Shown here: positions 5,386 to 11,920 of the stretch, one piece after another
Layout of the letters: the number at the start of each line of letters is the position of its first letter
How positions within the stretch are numbered: position 1 is the first letter of the stretch
Virus record (IMG/VR): IMGVR_UViG_3300027754_000498
Location: 1 to 21,690 of that record
Strand: one strand, 5' to 3'
Source of the DNA: a virus
DNA length: 21,690 nucleotides
Program-made: the position numbers and the translations under genes
The notes under the pieces: generated by a model
What the model was told of the DNA's origin: nothing
The model's database searches: none
The model's input: the letters and a program-made list of their open reading frames with translations, nothing else

Positions 5386-5876
5386 TGAACGAGCAAGAAT
5401 TGTTTGACGCACTAAGAGATGAATACTATCCTGACTTAATCAAGGTAGCCGATGAGTATTCAAACTTTGATTGTGTATCTGAGCGTGAGGATTTATATAT
5501 TGAATTGAAATGTAGGCACGCACACTATGATGATTTATTAATTGAGAAGTTTAAGTATACAAACATTATGGAACAGGCTAACCTATGTGGTAAGATACCA
5601 ATCTATATATGTTCAACACCATCAGGTGTATGGGAGTTTAATCTTGATACGATTAAGGTTAAGTGGCAAGACAAGGATAACTTACCTAAGACTACCGAGT
5701 TCAAGGACATCAAAAAAGTAGTTAAAACCGTAGGTTTTCTGCCTATTTCTAGGGGTAAAAAATTATTTGCCGACATCTATGAAGATGAAGAGATAGAAGA
5801 TTTTGTTATGGAAGATAGTGAAACAAACTTATCGTTTGATAGAGAGGATATATGGAGTGCGCCTGAAGTTGACTAA
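5385..5876 (+). CDS. Hypothetical protein, possible PD-(D/E)XK fold
   Basis: The 163-residue product starts on a TAATG junction with AGGAGG a few bases upstream. Residues 34-60 (SEREDLYIELKCRHAHYDDL) show an acidic residue followed by a beta strand ending ELKCR, which resembles the (D/E)xK motif of PD-(D/E)XK nucleases; hydrophobic strands such as IPIYICS follow. The C-terminal 40 residues are very acidic. A nuclease, or a nuclease-fold protein without activity, is possible, but I see no complete active site. It is the last gene of the plus-strand block and ends 4 bases before the end of the convergent sigma-like gene. Confidence 0.6.
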   Translation: MNEQELFDALRDEYYPDLIKVADEYSNFDCVSEREDLYIELKCRHAHYDDLLIEKFKYTNIMEQANLCGKIPIYICSTPSGVWEFNLDTIKVKWQDKDNLPKTTEFKDIKKVVKTVGFLPISRGKKLFADIYEDEEIEDFVMEDSETNLSFDREDIWSAPEVD

Positions 5877-5880
5877 GTTA

Positions 5881-6591
5881 TTAATCTTGTTCGCTCCTAT
5901 CATTGTCCTTACTTTTTCTGTCGGACTCTTGGTTGCTTTGTTCTATACTATCTTCTTTACTTTCATCCTCATCGGATGAATCAATATCATTGTAAGGTTT
6001 GTATCCACCTATCTTACTAATCAATCTATTGATGGCACGCTTAAGTCTCATTCGTGCAGCACTATCACTACCAAGTTCTAAATAATTTGCTATCTCGCTG
6101 AAGTCTAAGTTCTCTTCGAAGCGATAGGATATAATCCTTCTGTCTTCTTTGTTTAACTTCCAGTAACCTGCGTCAACTTCTAACATCATAATAGTTAGGT
6201 TGCCACCTTCGGCGGGTGCAGATGGTCTACCAGTTCTACCAAGATTTAATTTATGAACAACACCATACTCACCACGTAACACAGGTGGTAGTAATGCTTC
6301 TACTATTACAGGCTCATAGTAATGTAAGTCCGATACATCATAGCCCAAAGACTTAGCCTTCCATCTCTGACAATAATCTAATGCTTGATTGCGAAGTGAA
6401 CGATAGATTAAATTCTTTGCATCTCTCTCACCTATTGCTTCCCAATCTTTAAGTTTGTTTGGGTGCTCGGTGAACCATTGATACAACGATTGCCTTATGT
6501 CTGCTAACTCTACCATAGTAAACTTTCTATGATACTCAGAGGCAACCGCTGTTACAATGTAGTCCCACTTCTCAATGCTATCCCAATCCAA
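5881..6591 (-). CDS. Sigma-factor-like protein (region 4 HTH)
   Basis: The 236-residue product has a C-terminal helix-turn-helix typical of sigma region 4: LNKEDRRIISYRFEENLDFS (146-165), then EIANYLELGSDSAARMRLKR (166-185). The N-terminal part (residues 20-80, with SLRNQALDYCQRWKAKS) could correspond to region 2, but the match is weaker. Residues about 201-236 are a Ser/Asp/Glu/Lys-rich tail of low complexity. Start is TTG at 6591, directly after the TAA of the phosphoesterase gene, so it depends on re-initiation. It is the last gene of the replication block. It may direct late or middle transcription together with the WhiB-like protein. A region-4-only regulator without true sigma activity is the main alternative. 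Confidence 0.65.
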   Translation of the reverse strand: MDWDSIEKWDYIVTAVASEYHRKFTMVELADIRQSLYQWFTEHPNKLKDWEAIGERDAKNLIYRSLRNQALDYCQRWKAKSLGYDVSDLHYYEPVIVEALLPPVLRGEYGVVHKLNLGRTGRPSAPAEGGNLTIMMLEVDAGYWKLNKEDRRIISYRFEENLDFSEIANYLELGSDSAARMRLKRAINRLISKIGGYKPYNDIDSSDEDESKEDSIEQSNQESDRKSKDNDRSEQD

Positions 6592-7332
6592 TTACTTCCA
6601 CACCTTCTTATCGAATACGAATGAACCATCCATATTAACTGGAACTAATTGTGGTGTAACCTTATTCCCATCTACATATAGCACACCGAAACCCTTGTGC
6701 CAAGTGAACAAGCCACCCCTAATATACTTAGCGAATTTAAAGTCCATCAAGCAACCAGTCTCTAATCCCCATATAGTCTTAGGTGTGCCGCCAAAGTATG
6801 ACTGAGTGTAATGTGTTAAACCAGCACGATGCGTGTGACCACACACTACTGACATACCAGCACGCTTGGCCAGTCCAAGTGCGGTAGCACCAGCAGTAGG
6901 CTGAACGTTACCCTCATCACCGTGTAGTAACAACCAGTTCGGTGCTAGTTCATATGGTTTTTCGTGGTAAGTAATACCTAAGTCATCAAGTTTTAAGAAG
7001 TTCTTTAACTCTAACTCAGGTAAGCCAGCAAGTCCTGGCGCCCTCATTCTAATTGTATTATATAATCTATCCGTATGATTACTTCTAATCATATGTTTAA
7101 TCTTTAATGATTCAAGCACACGATGTGTCTCATCTCTATCTCTAGCAATAGACTTCTCGTGTTCAAGATCAGTACCCTTACTCCACTTTGAGATAGTCTG
7201 CATATCCATCTCATCCCCAACTGATACCACCTCGTCAGGTTTATATTTCTTTATGAAATTAGACAGCGCTGAGACTGCCTTCTTGTCGTGGTATGGTACC
7301 TGTAAATCAGATACGCAGACTATAACCTTCAT
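6592..7332 (-). CDS. Metallophosphoesterase
   Basis: The 246-residue product carries the calcineurin-like phosphoesterase motifs in order: SDLQVPYHD (8-16, with Gln where DxH is usual and His15 close by), GDEMD (39-43), SNHTD (84-88, the GNHD motif), HGDE (137-140) and GHTHR (165-169). These bind two metal ions and cleave phosphoesters. Altered first motif aside, the active site is complete. Substrate unknown; phage versions next to replication genes may act on nucleotides or nucleic acid ends. The ATG overlaps the TGA of the small upstream ORF (ATGA). Confidence 0.82.
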   Translation of the reverse strand: MKVIVCVSDLQVPYHDKKAVSALSNFIKKYKPDEVVSVGDEMDMQTISKWSKGTDLEHEKSIARDRDETHRVLESLKIKHMIRSNHTDRLYNTIRMRAPGLAGLPELELKNFLKLDDLGITYHEKPYELAPNWLLLHGDEGNVQPTAGATALGLAKRAGMSVVCGHTHRAGLTHYTQSYFGGTPKTIWGLETGCLMDFKFAKYIRGGLFTWHKGFGVLYVDGNKVTPQLVPVNMDGSFVFDKKVWK

Positions 7333-7484
7333 TGTTTTTCTTCCAACTCTTTTTCTATTTTAAAAATACCACCTAGTACAACCGACCATAATTCAACTGG
7401 AAAATTTTTTTCTACTCTGTCATAGAGTTCTTTACCAGCATCGGTTTTAATTGTTGCTATTAGTGCAGGTCCCGCTACTATCAT
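7329..7484 (-). CDS. Hypothetical small protein
   Basis: A 51-residue ORF starting immediately after the TAA of the DUF1599 gene and overlapping the ATG of the phosphoesterase gene by four bases (ATGA). It begins with a hydrophobic stretch (IVAGPALIATI) and ends in charged helix (KIEKELEEKQ). No family recognised; the exact packing between two genes is the main support. Confidence 0.6.
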   Translation of the reverse strand: MIVAGPALIATIKTDAGKELYDRVEKNFPVELWSVVLGGIFKIEKELEEKQ

Positions 7485-7850
7485 TTACTTGTCCCACTTT
7501 CCTCTAAGAACTAGCAACCCTATGATTGCATAGTTTGCCATATCCTTGAAAGAATCTTCAAGTGATTCGTGTTCAGGATTGGTAGCACTACCATATAAGT
7601 TATTGATACGTGCTAACTTATCGTGCATCCGAACTCTTAATCCATTGAGCGCACCGCCAGGTGCATCAGCAATGTTCTTAGACCCATAGTCCCTATGCTT
7701 TGACATTAATAAATCTAGTAACTCTTGGAAAGTATGCGCTACTTCTGACTCAAAAGAGGTACTGTCAGGGTAACTACGAGATTCCCATCCGTCTTCTGTA
7801 TTTGACTTATATGGAAACCTTGCTCCTCCAAGTGGATTATAATCTGCCAT
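7485..7850 (-). CDS. DUF1599 / Nmad1-like protein
   Basis: A 121-residue product with the signature of the DUF1599 family (nucleotide modification associated domain 1): KHRDYGSKNI (about 55-64), GLRVRMHDKLARINNL (70-86) and LEDSFKDMANYAIIGL (98-113). The fold is all-helical and MazG-like; family members occur with nucleotide-processing and DNA-modifying genes, but the reaction is not established. It sits in the replication block beside the phosphoesterase, so a role in the nucleotide pool or base modification is plausible. ATG start; TGA of the upstream gene lies three bases away, with AAGGGGGAG forming a strong ribosome binding site. Confidence 0.75.
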   Translation of the reverse strand: MADYNPLGGARFPYKSNTEDGWESRSYPDSTSFESEVAHTFQELLDLLMSKHRDYGSKNIADAPGGALNGLRVRMHDKLARINNLYGSATNPEHESLEDSFKDMANYAIIGLLVLRGKWDK

Positions 7851-7853
7851 TCC

Positions 7854-8192
7854 TCACTCCCCCTTTTCAAGTAGTTGTTTAAGTTCGTCATCTATTTCCA
7901 TCATCTGTGATTCGATTATCATTTCTTCTACTATATCTTTAATTGTTTCGGGGCGTGTCTCCGCCGTAAACAATGTCATATATGCAGACTGGGTTATGGT
8001 TTTTATCTGGTCTGGTTTATTTGCATACTTGTATAGACATCTGAGTAATGAACCTACCATTAACCTAACACCATTTGGTAAGATTAATGATGGGTCAAAC
8101 TTCTCATCGTCTTCTAATAAGTGGTCCGTTGCCTCGAACACATTATTAAAACGCTCACCACATTCAGGACAAGGTGGTATACATCTATCCAT
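7854..8192 (-). CDS. Hypothetical protein with N-terminal zinc finger
   Basis: A 112-residue product starting with CIPPCPECGERF (4-15) and a His at 24, which suggests a C2-H type zinc site. The remainder is helical with a strongly acidic C-terminal segment (VEEMIIESQMMEIDDELKQL). It overlaps the end of the Toprim gene by 8 bases and has close spacing to the DUF1599 gene. Possibly a replication accessory factor, but there is no specific evidence beyond context. Confidence 0.65.
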   Translation of the reverse strand: MDRCIPPCPECGERFNNVFEATDHLLEDDEKFDPSLILPNGVRLMVGSLLRCLYKYANKPDQIKTITQSAYMTLFTAETRPETIKDIVEEMIIESQMMEIDDELKQLLEKGE

Positions 8193-8808
8193 TTAGTCCT
8201 GCCCTATCTCTAATATAATCTGAGCCATACTTAACGTATGCACTATTCACATCTTCTCCATCTGGCAACTGCACGATAGTGACTGGCAGTTCCCTCGCCA
8301 GGCTTGTTGCAAATTCTTTTCCTGGTTGATCTCCATCTGCAAATACAAATACTCTTTCAAAGTCAGCGAGCAATCTCGTGTAGTGCTTCTTCCAACTATT
8401 AGCCCCAGGTACGCCGACACAAGGGATGCCAATACAACTAGATAAAGTAACTGTGTCCAATTCACCTTCACACACTCCTATGTAATCGCCTGCTTTTTCT
8501 ATGTCTAATACATTATACATCTTGGTCTCAGCCCCAGTCATACCCATATACTTAGGTTCTACAGCAGGATTAAGAGAACGAAAGCGCAGGTCAACAACAC
8601 CAGACTTTGTAATATAAGGGATGCATAGTCTTCCTTGAAACGTTTCGTGTCCAATCTCAGGCTCCCCTACTACGCCGAATCGAGCCAGACGTGCTGCTTC
8701 CATTGTTATTCCTCTGCTTCGCAGGTAGTCTTCCGCCTGATAAATGTTTGCCGCGTACTTGATTGCTGCCTGTCCCAGCAATTCTTTCTGCGATATGCTT
8801 TGCTTCAC
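8185..8808 (-). CDS. DNA primase, Toprim catalytic part
   Basis: A 207-residue product with both Toprim motifs: VCEGELD (112-118, catalytic Glu) and FADGDQPG (156-163, the metal-binding DxD). The part before (SRGITMEAARLARFGV, 31-46) matches the segment between zinc and catalytic domains in DnaG-like primases. It has no zinc finger; that is in the neighbouring frame (8657-9046), overlapping by 152 bases. GTG at 8808 is the only plausible start: TAG lies three codons upstream and GAAGGGG (8824-8818) sits 9 bases before it. Together the two products give a phage primase making RNA primers for the helicase-linked fork. A programmed frameshift joining them is an alternative. Confidence 0.85.
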   Translation of the reverse strand: MKQSISQKELLGQAAIKYAANIYQAEDYLRSRGITMEAARLARFGVVGEPEIGHETFQGRLCIPYITKSGVVDLRFRSLNPAVEPKYMGMTGAETKMYNVLDIEKAGDYIGVCEGELDTVTLSSCIGIPCVGVPGANSWKKHYTRLLADFERVFVFADGDQPGKEFATSLARELPVTIVQLPDGEDVNSAYVKYGSDYIRDRAGLNG

Positions 8809-9046
8809 GTATGTCTACCCCTTCGTGCTTAGAAATGATTTGTAAACTATTACCTTGTACTCCACAAGCGAAGCAAATGAAGATGTTGCTGTTAAGGTTG
8901 GCGCTTCCTGATTGATGAGTGTCTGAATGGAAGGGACATCTGATGTTAACTTGTCCTTGCCCTTGTCGCACTGTCGCACCATAGTGTATGAGTACTTCTC
9001 TAATACTTGGTAAGTCATTTGCCTGCCCTCTTAGTCCATTGTTCAA
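8657..9046 (-). CDS. DNA primase, CHC2 zinc-binding part
   Basis: A 129-residue product whose Cys37, His40, Cys58 and Cys61 (CPFH ... CFAC) form the CHC2 zinc-binding site of bacterial-type primases, which recognises template. The helix SIREVLIHYG before it and EGVDIREAKHIAERIAG after it agree with the family. The tail from about residue 97 is basic, with many Asn/Ser/Arg, and overlaps the Toprim frame. The frame opens with TTG at 9046, within the end of the resolvase gene; no ATG lies before the essential first helix. Basic tails like this occur in split primases of actinobacterial phages as I remember them, so the overlap may be genuinely dual-coding. Confidence 0.8.
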   Translation of the reverse strand: MNNGLRGQANDLPSIREVLIHYGATVRQGQGQVNIRCPFHSDTHQSGSANLNSNIFICFACGVQGNSLQIISKHEGVDIREAKHIAERIAGTGSNQVRGKHLSGGRLPAKQRNNNGSSTSGSIRRSRGA

Positions 9047-9368
9047 AGTCTTCCACCACCCAAGCCTTGTCTATTCCTGCCTGTCTCCGCTTAATGATTA
9101 CAAACTTAAACGGAACTTTTTTTAATCCTCTAGCCTTAGCATAATTCTCTGCCTCAACCTCAGCCTCACGCCAGAACTGTGGCAGATCTAACTTCTTTGT
9201 TGCCTTTAACTCTAGTATGTTTGCTGCCCCATCTAAGAAAGCAACTACATCACCCTCATCTTTAGCGCCAGCCTTAGTTAATCTCTCGGCTAGTATATCT
9301 TTAAGGCGTAGCCACCTTACTACACTAGTCTCAAATGTAGCACCTTTTCGCTTGCCATATGCACTCAT
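9015..9368 (-). CDS. Holliday-junction resolvase-like PD-(D/E)XK nuclease
   Basis: A 117-residue product starting GKRKGATFETSVVRWLR (5-21), as in Hjc-type resolvases, with Glu13, Asp40 (EGDV) and the ELK motif (53-55) as the presumed metal-binding active site, then a helical part (FWREAEVEAENYAKA). It would resolve branched replication or recombination intermediates before packaging. Length fits a single-domain resolvase. ATG overlaps the TAA of the ATPase gene (TAATG), so expression is coupled. Confidence 0.8.
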   Translation of the reverse strand: MSAYGKRKGATFETSVVRWLRLKDILAERLTKAGAKDEGDVVAFLDGAANILELKATKKLDLPQFWREAEVEAENYAKARGLKKVPFKFVIIKRRQAGIDKAWVVEDFEQWTKRAGK

Positions 9369-10150
9369 TAATGATTCTCTGGTATGTCATCAACAAACAT
9401 ATACTCAGGGTTAAATGCAATCCAAGTCATCAATCCTCCACCTGCGTCTGCTCTTCCGTATCTGTTCTTGACTGGAGCAACACCCATTGAAGTTCCGACA
9501 ACACCAAGTGTACATATAAGCGCTGGTAGTTGTGCCACCTTACCTTGGATAGCAGAGCGTGGCTGACACGGTGTCCCAAGCACAGCCTCACTAGTGTGGT
9601 GAAGAACGACAACAGCCGAATTAGTAGCACGAGCAAGATACTTCAACTCCTTCATTATCGCCCTCATTGAAGCGAACTCTTCGCCACCATCAGTGGCTAC
9701 ATCCATTAAGTTATCTACAATTATAAGTGTAGGAGAACAACCCCATAGTTCTTCAAAGGCCTGGACTTCTTCATCTATATCTTGTAAAGTGGGTGCTGAT
9801 TCAAACGACCAGACTATGTGGTTACTCTTAGATAGAGTAGCCTTAGTCCAACCTATATCTGTATGTATCATACCCTCTACATCTGTTTGATTCTTCCCTG
9901 AAATCATTGACGCTAATCTCATAGCCATTGTATGAGCGTTAGTATCAGCAGATATGTAGAGGGTAGGTACCTTCATCTTTAGTGCAAGTGCTAGTGCAAG
10001 TGTTGACTTTCCAACTCCTGGTGCTGCTGCGAACATCGAAACTTCGGATCTACGTAAGATGATCTTGTTAGATTCAAATGCCTTAAAGCAAGACGGTAAC
10101 GGTTCGCCGCCGATACTGGCACGACCAACTGATCTGACAAGTGTACGCAT
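9368..10150 (-). CDS. RecA-like ATPase, DnaB-type replicative helicase domain
   Basis: A 260-residue product with Walker A APGVGKST (43-50), a strand leading to Walker B LIIVDN, and later VVVLHHT, which matches the sensor His of DnaB/RecA-fold ATPases. The C-terminal KNRYGRAD resembles the arginine-finger loop (KxRxG) of DnaB-like helicases. It lacks the N-terminal primase-binding domain of DnaB, so it is a core-only helicase, as in many small phages (AAA_25/RepA-like). It lies between the zinc-ribbon gene and the resolvase, upstream of the primase. ATG start with AGGAACCAGG before it. A recombinase rather than a helicase is the alternative. Confidence 0.82.
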   Translation of the reverse strand: MRTLVRSVGRASIGGEPLPSCFKAFESNKIILRRSEVSMFAAAPGVGKSTLALALALKMKVPTLYISADTNAHTMAMRLASMISGKNQTDVEGMIHTDIGWTKATLSKSNHIVWSFESAPTLQDIDEEVQAFEELWGCSPTLIIVDNLMDVATDGGEEFASMRAIMKELKYLARATNSAVVVLHHTSEAVLGTPCQPRSAIQGKVAQLPALICTLGVVGTSMGVAPVKNRYGRADAGGGLMTWIAFNPEYMFVDDIPENH

Positions 10151-10182
10151 CCTGGTTCCTTTCTAGTTCCGAAGAATATTCT

Positions 10183-10208
10183 AAGCCAGTCTTTTAGTTT
10201 ACTGGCTT
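10183..10208 (-). promoter_or_regulatory. Perfect inverted repeat over a stop codon
   Basis: AAGCCAGT and ACTGGCTT are perfect 8-bp complements around a 10-base loop. They span the stop codon (10196-10194) of the zinc-ribbon gene and precede the helicase gene. The tract after it in the minus direction is AGAATATTCTT, not a clean U-run, so this is an attenuator or stability element, or a weak terminator. Confidence 0.5.
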
Positions 10209-10583
10209 GCATTGATCTGCTGTTCCCTGCGGTGAGGGACAGGCCCAGAATGCATATGGCTTGCCACTAGCCTTAGCAAGTCCTTCTCTCCAAATACGAG
10301 CACCGTGCTTACATACTGGTGCTGCGGTACCTGATGCTTGCGACACTGGGGTTGGTGCGGAGTAACTCGAGGGCCTTGTGCTTGTAGTGGAACTCGATGT
10401 CAAGGACGGGTTTAGATTGTATGAACCTACAATCTTTTGCTGGGTAGCAGCAATCTGTGGAGAGTAATCTCCTACGCCCTCTAACAATACTGATAGTTCA
10501 TCAGCAGTATTAGCACGTACATTTATCATATCACCTGATGGTGTCTTGTAGGAAACTTGTAGTTTCCAGTCTTCATTTGCCAT
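10194..10583 (-). CDS. Hypothetical protein with C-terminal zinc-ribbon-like motif
   Basis: A 129-residue product from the ATG at 10583, chosen because GAGGAAAACA lies directly upstream; a longer frame to 10634 would overlap the nuclease gene. Residues 1-45 are beta-like (WKLQVSYKTPSGDMINV), the centre is a Ser/Thr/Pro-rich linker (NPSLTSSSTTSTRPSS), and the end has CKHGARIWREG, then PYAFWACPSP and DQCKPV, a C/H-C-C arrangement. The same end motif occurs in phage proteins of actinobacteria as I remember. Position between nuclease and helicase suggests a role in replication or recombination, perhaps ssDNA binding; not shown. Confidence 0.65.
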   Translation of the reverse strand: MANEDWKLQVSYKTPSGDMINVRANTADELSVLLEGVGDYSPQIAATQQKIVGSYNLNPSLTSSSTTSTRPSSYSAPTPVSQASGTAAPVCKHGARIWREGLAKASGKPYAFWACPSPQGTADQCKPVN

Positions 10584-10591
10584 TGTTTTCC

Positions 10592-11203
10592 TCATTTCTT
10601 CGATGTGAATTGACAGTACTCTGTTAACCCACAACGATTGCAGTTGTTTGTGTTTGGTATAAAGATGCCAGCCTTGCGTGCCTTGTCGAAGTTGCTTACT
10701 AAGTATTCAAGTTTCTCTTGAGTGTAATCAGATAGATCAACCATAGGTGTAGTACCTTGCTGTCTTGCCATCCAATAGGCACCATACTTAATCTCAACTC
10801 CTAAGACCTGCTGTATTCCTAGTTTATAAAATCCAAGTTGTAGAGTAGAGGTTGGGGTTTGCTGTGATGTTTTAAGGTCAACGACTACCAACTCGCCGTC
10901 AACATTAAACACTCTATCAAGCACCATCTTTACTGGTATGTCAGCAAAGATAGGAGTCAACCCCAACTCTATGGCGGGTGCGCCTTCGGGAGTGTACCAA
11001 ATCTTCCAGTTATGATTAGCCTTACGCCAATCAATATAAGACTGAACCCATTCAGGTCCTGTCTGTTGCCAGAAATCTACGTTCTCTCTATTAGGAAATG
11101 CTTTAGATGTTCTACCACCAACACGAGCAAAGGTTAAGTCAACACCTTCTGACTCTTTAACCCAAGCCTTATCCCATAGAGCAAGTGTATCAGATGCTAT
11201 CAA
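10592..11203 (-). CDS. Cas4/RecB-family exonuclease, C-terminal (catalytic) part of a split gene
   Basis: A 203-residue product containing the PD-(D/E)XK core: KMVLDRVF (about 91-98, Asp), ELVVVDLKT (about 103-111, DxK) and LQLGFYKLG (about 120-128, the conserved Gln/Tyr helix), then GAYWMARQ. The end CNRCGLTEYC supplies three Cys of the Cas4-type [4Fe-4S] cluster. The family's N-terminal segment, with the first Cys and the motif-I His, is missing here and is found in the ORF at 11420-11611. Start TTG at 11203 lies inside the intervening ORF; TGA sits two codons upstream, and AGG about 6 bases before may serve as binding site. These enzymes resect DNA ends for recombination. Confidence 0.8.
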   Translation of the reverse strand: MIASDTLALWDKAWVKESEGVDLTFARVGGRTSKAFPNRENVDFWQQTGPEWVQSYIDWRKANHNWKIWYTPEGAPAIELGLTPIFADIPVKMVLDRVFNVDGELVVVDLKTSQQTPTSTLQLGFYKLGIQQVLGVEIKYGAYWMARQQGTTPMVDLSDYTQEKLEYLVSNFDKARKAGIFIPNTNNCNRCGLTEYCQFTSKK

Positions 11204-11423
11204 GAGTCACCTGCTTTGCTAGGCGTAGGGCAATGCTTAGTCCAGCCAGATTCTCAGGGTGTTCTTGAGTATGAACAGTCTTATCAATAGCGTTCTGTAT
11301 AGAACCAACTATAATTGCTTTAGTTTCTTTTAACCCATCCTCATATCGCTCACGCATAATGGTGTTATAAGTTTCCCATTGCATAGTGGTGATGCCACCC
11401 TCTTCATTAACAATGCTAATCAT
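11190..11423 (-). CDS. Intervening ORF inside the split exonuclease gene
   Basis: A 77-residue ORF whose ATG overlaps the TGA of the N-terminal exonuclease ORF (ATGA, 11423-11420) and whose end overlaps the start of the C-terminal ORF by 14 bases. The product looks like a real protein, mostly helical (YNTIMRERYEDGLKETKAII, then ENLAGLSIALRLAKQV), but I recognise no family and see no intein, homing-endonuclease or group I intron signature. It lies in a different frame from both flanking parts, which share a frame with each other. The length from one break to the other is about 215-220 bases. Confidence 0.6.
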   Translation of the reverse strand: MISIVNEEGGITTMQWETYNTIMRERYEDGLKETKAIIVGSIQNAIDKTVHTQEHPENLAGLSIALRLAKQVTLDSI

Positions 11424-11611
11424 AAGTTCTCCAAGTCCCACATCTCAGTAGCAGTATGGAATGAGGAGCCACCCACCGACCAGACAGATGGCGCCTCAGG
11501 TAATTGTAGCAATCTACCTAGGTAATACTGGTAGCCACAATCAATGAAGGTAGTAAAGGCAGAGTAAGATATATGTTCAGGTAGGGTATATTCATCTAGT
11601 TGTATAGTCAT
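11420..11611 (-). CDS. Cas4/RecB-family exonuclease, N-terminal part of a split gene
   Basis: A 63-residue product matching the N-terminus of phage Cas4/RecB-like exonucleases: HISYSAFTTFIDCGYQYYLG (13-32), whose Cys25 corresponds to the first Fe-S ligand, and WSVGGSSFHTATEMWDLEN (44-62) with the motif-I His52. It then stops, where intact relatives continue into the part found at 10592-11203; 63 plus 203 residues is the usual full length. I chose the ATG at 11611 over an earlier in-frame ATG at 11674 because a -10 box TATACT ends 6 bases before it (likely leaderless mRNA). First gene of the replication block. Confidence 0.75.
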   Translation of the reverse strand: MTIQLDEYTLPEHISYSAFTTFIDCGYQYYLGRLLQLPEAPSVWSVGGSSFHTATEMWDLENL

Positions 11612-11617
11612 AGGTGT

Positions 11618-11628
11618 AGTATACCATA
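11618..11628 (-). promoter_or_regulatory. Extended -10 promoter for a leaderless transcript
   Basis: On the minus strand TATGG-TATACT ends at 11618, six bases before the ATG at 11611, so transcription should start at or next to the A of the start codon. TATGN-TAT(A/C)CT is shared with the promoters at 406-434 and 686-714. No good -35 lies 17 bases upstream (CCTATG), consistent with a TGn-dependent promoter. No ribosome binding site is seen, in agreement with leaderless initiation, common in Actinobacteria. Confidence 0.55.
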
Positions 11629-11711
11629 GGTCAGGCACCACATAGGTAGGCAGGATAAGGTTGCCTACCAGCACTGGGTAATGTTAAGTGTATACTTAGA
11701 TATATATACAG

Positions 11712-11739
11712 TATATAAGACCCCGTAGGGGTCTATATA
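11712..11739. repeat. Near-perfect palindrome
   Basis: TATATAAGACCCC and GGGGTCTATATA flank GTA; pairing is complete over 12 positions apart from one extra A on the left. It lies in the gap before the replication block. GACCCC also forms the stem of the late terminator at 11876-11920. Either an operator or a strong RNA hairpin, possibly a second terminator insulating the early promoter from late transcription. Confidence 0.6.
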
Positions 11740-11875
11740 ACTACATATAGAATTCGTCTCGAAGTCAAGGTGGACTCTCTACCTTAGTTAGTGGGATGAT
11801 ATATCTCTGTAGGAAGCGTGTTCGACTTCATACGCCTACTACACTTACGGCAAAGTAAACTCCTAGTTGAATGAC

Positions 11876-11920
11876 AAAAAGACCCCCTTACCCAGTAGAC
11901 ATACTAGGCGAGGGGGTCTT
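11876..11920 (-). terminator. Rho-independent terminator of the late genes
   Basis: On the minus strand AAGACCCCCT (11920-11911) pairs with AGGGGGTCTT (11888-11879), and the U-run UUUUU follows (11880-11876). The inner loop can pair further (CCTAGTA-like with TACTGGG-like, imperfect). It lies 18 bases after the stop of the holin gene, the last of the late minus-strand genes. On the plus strand a shorter UUAUUU follows, so weak activity in the other direction is possible. Confidence 0.8.

Noticed and set aside
11190-11423. Group I intron or intein in the exonuclease gene
   Set aside because: The insert is an open frame with stop-start overlaps at both ends, has no intein splice residues at its borders and no recognisable intron core; kept only as something to test.
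11691-11696. Plus-strand -10 box TATACT followed by TAG, as in the promoter at 406-434
   Set aside because: No -35 at 16-18 bases and no plus-strand gene downstream; the box lies in an AT-rich palindromic tract.
11755-11850. tRNA-like segment with GTTCGAC on the plus strand
   Set aside because: The bases after the loop do not pair with the five before it in tRNA register, and no D or anticodon arm can be placed.
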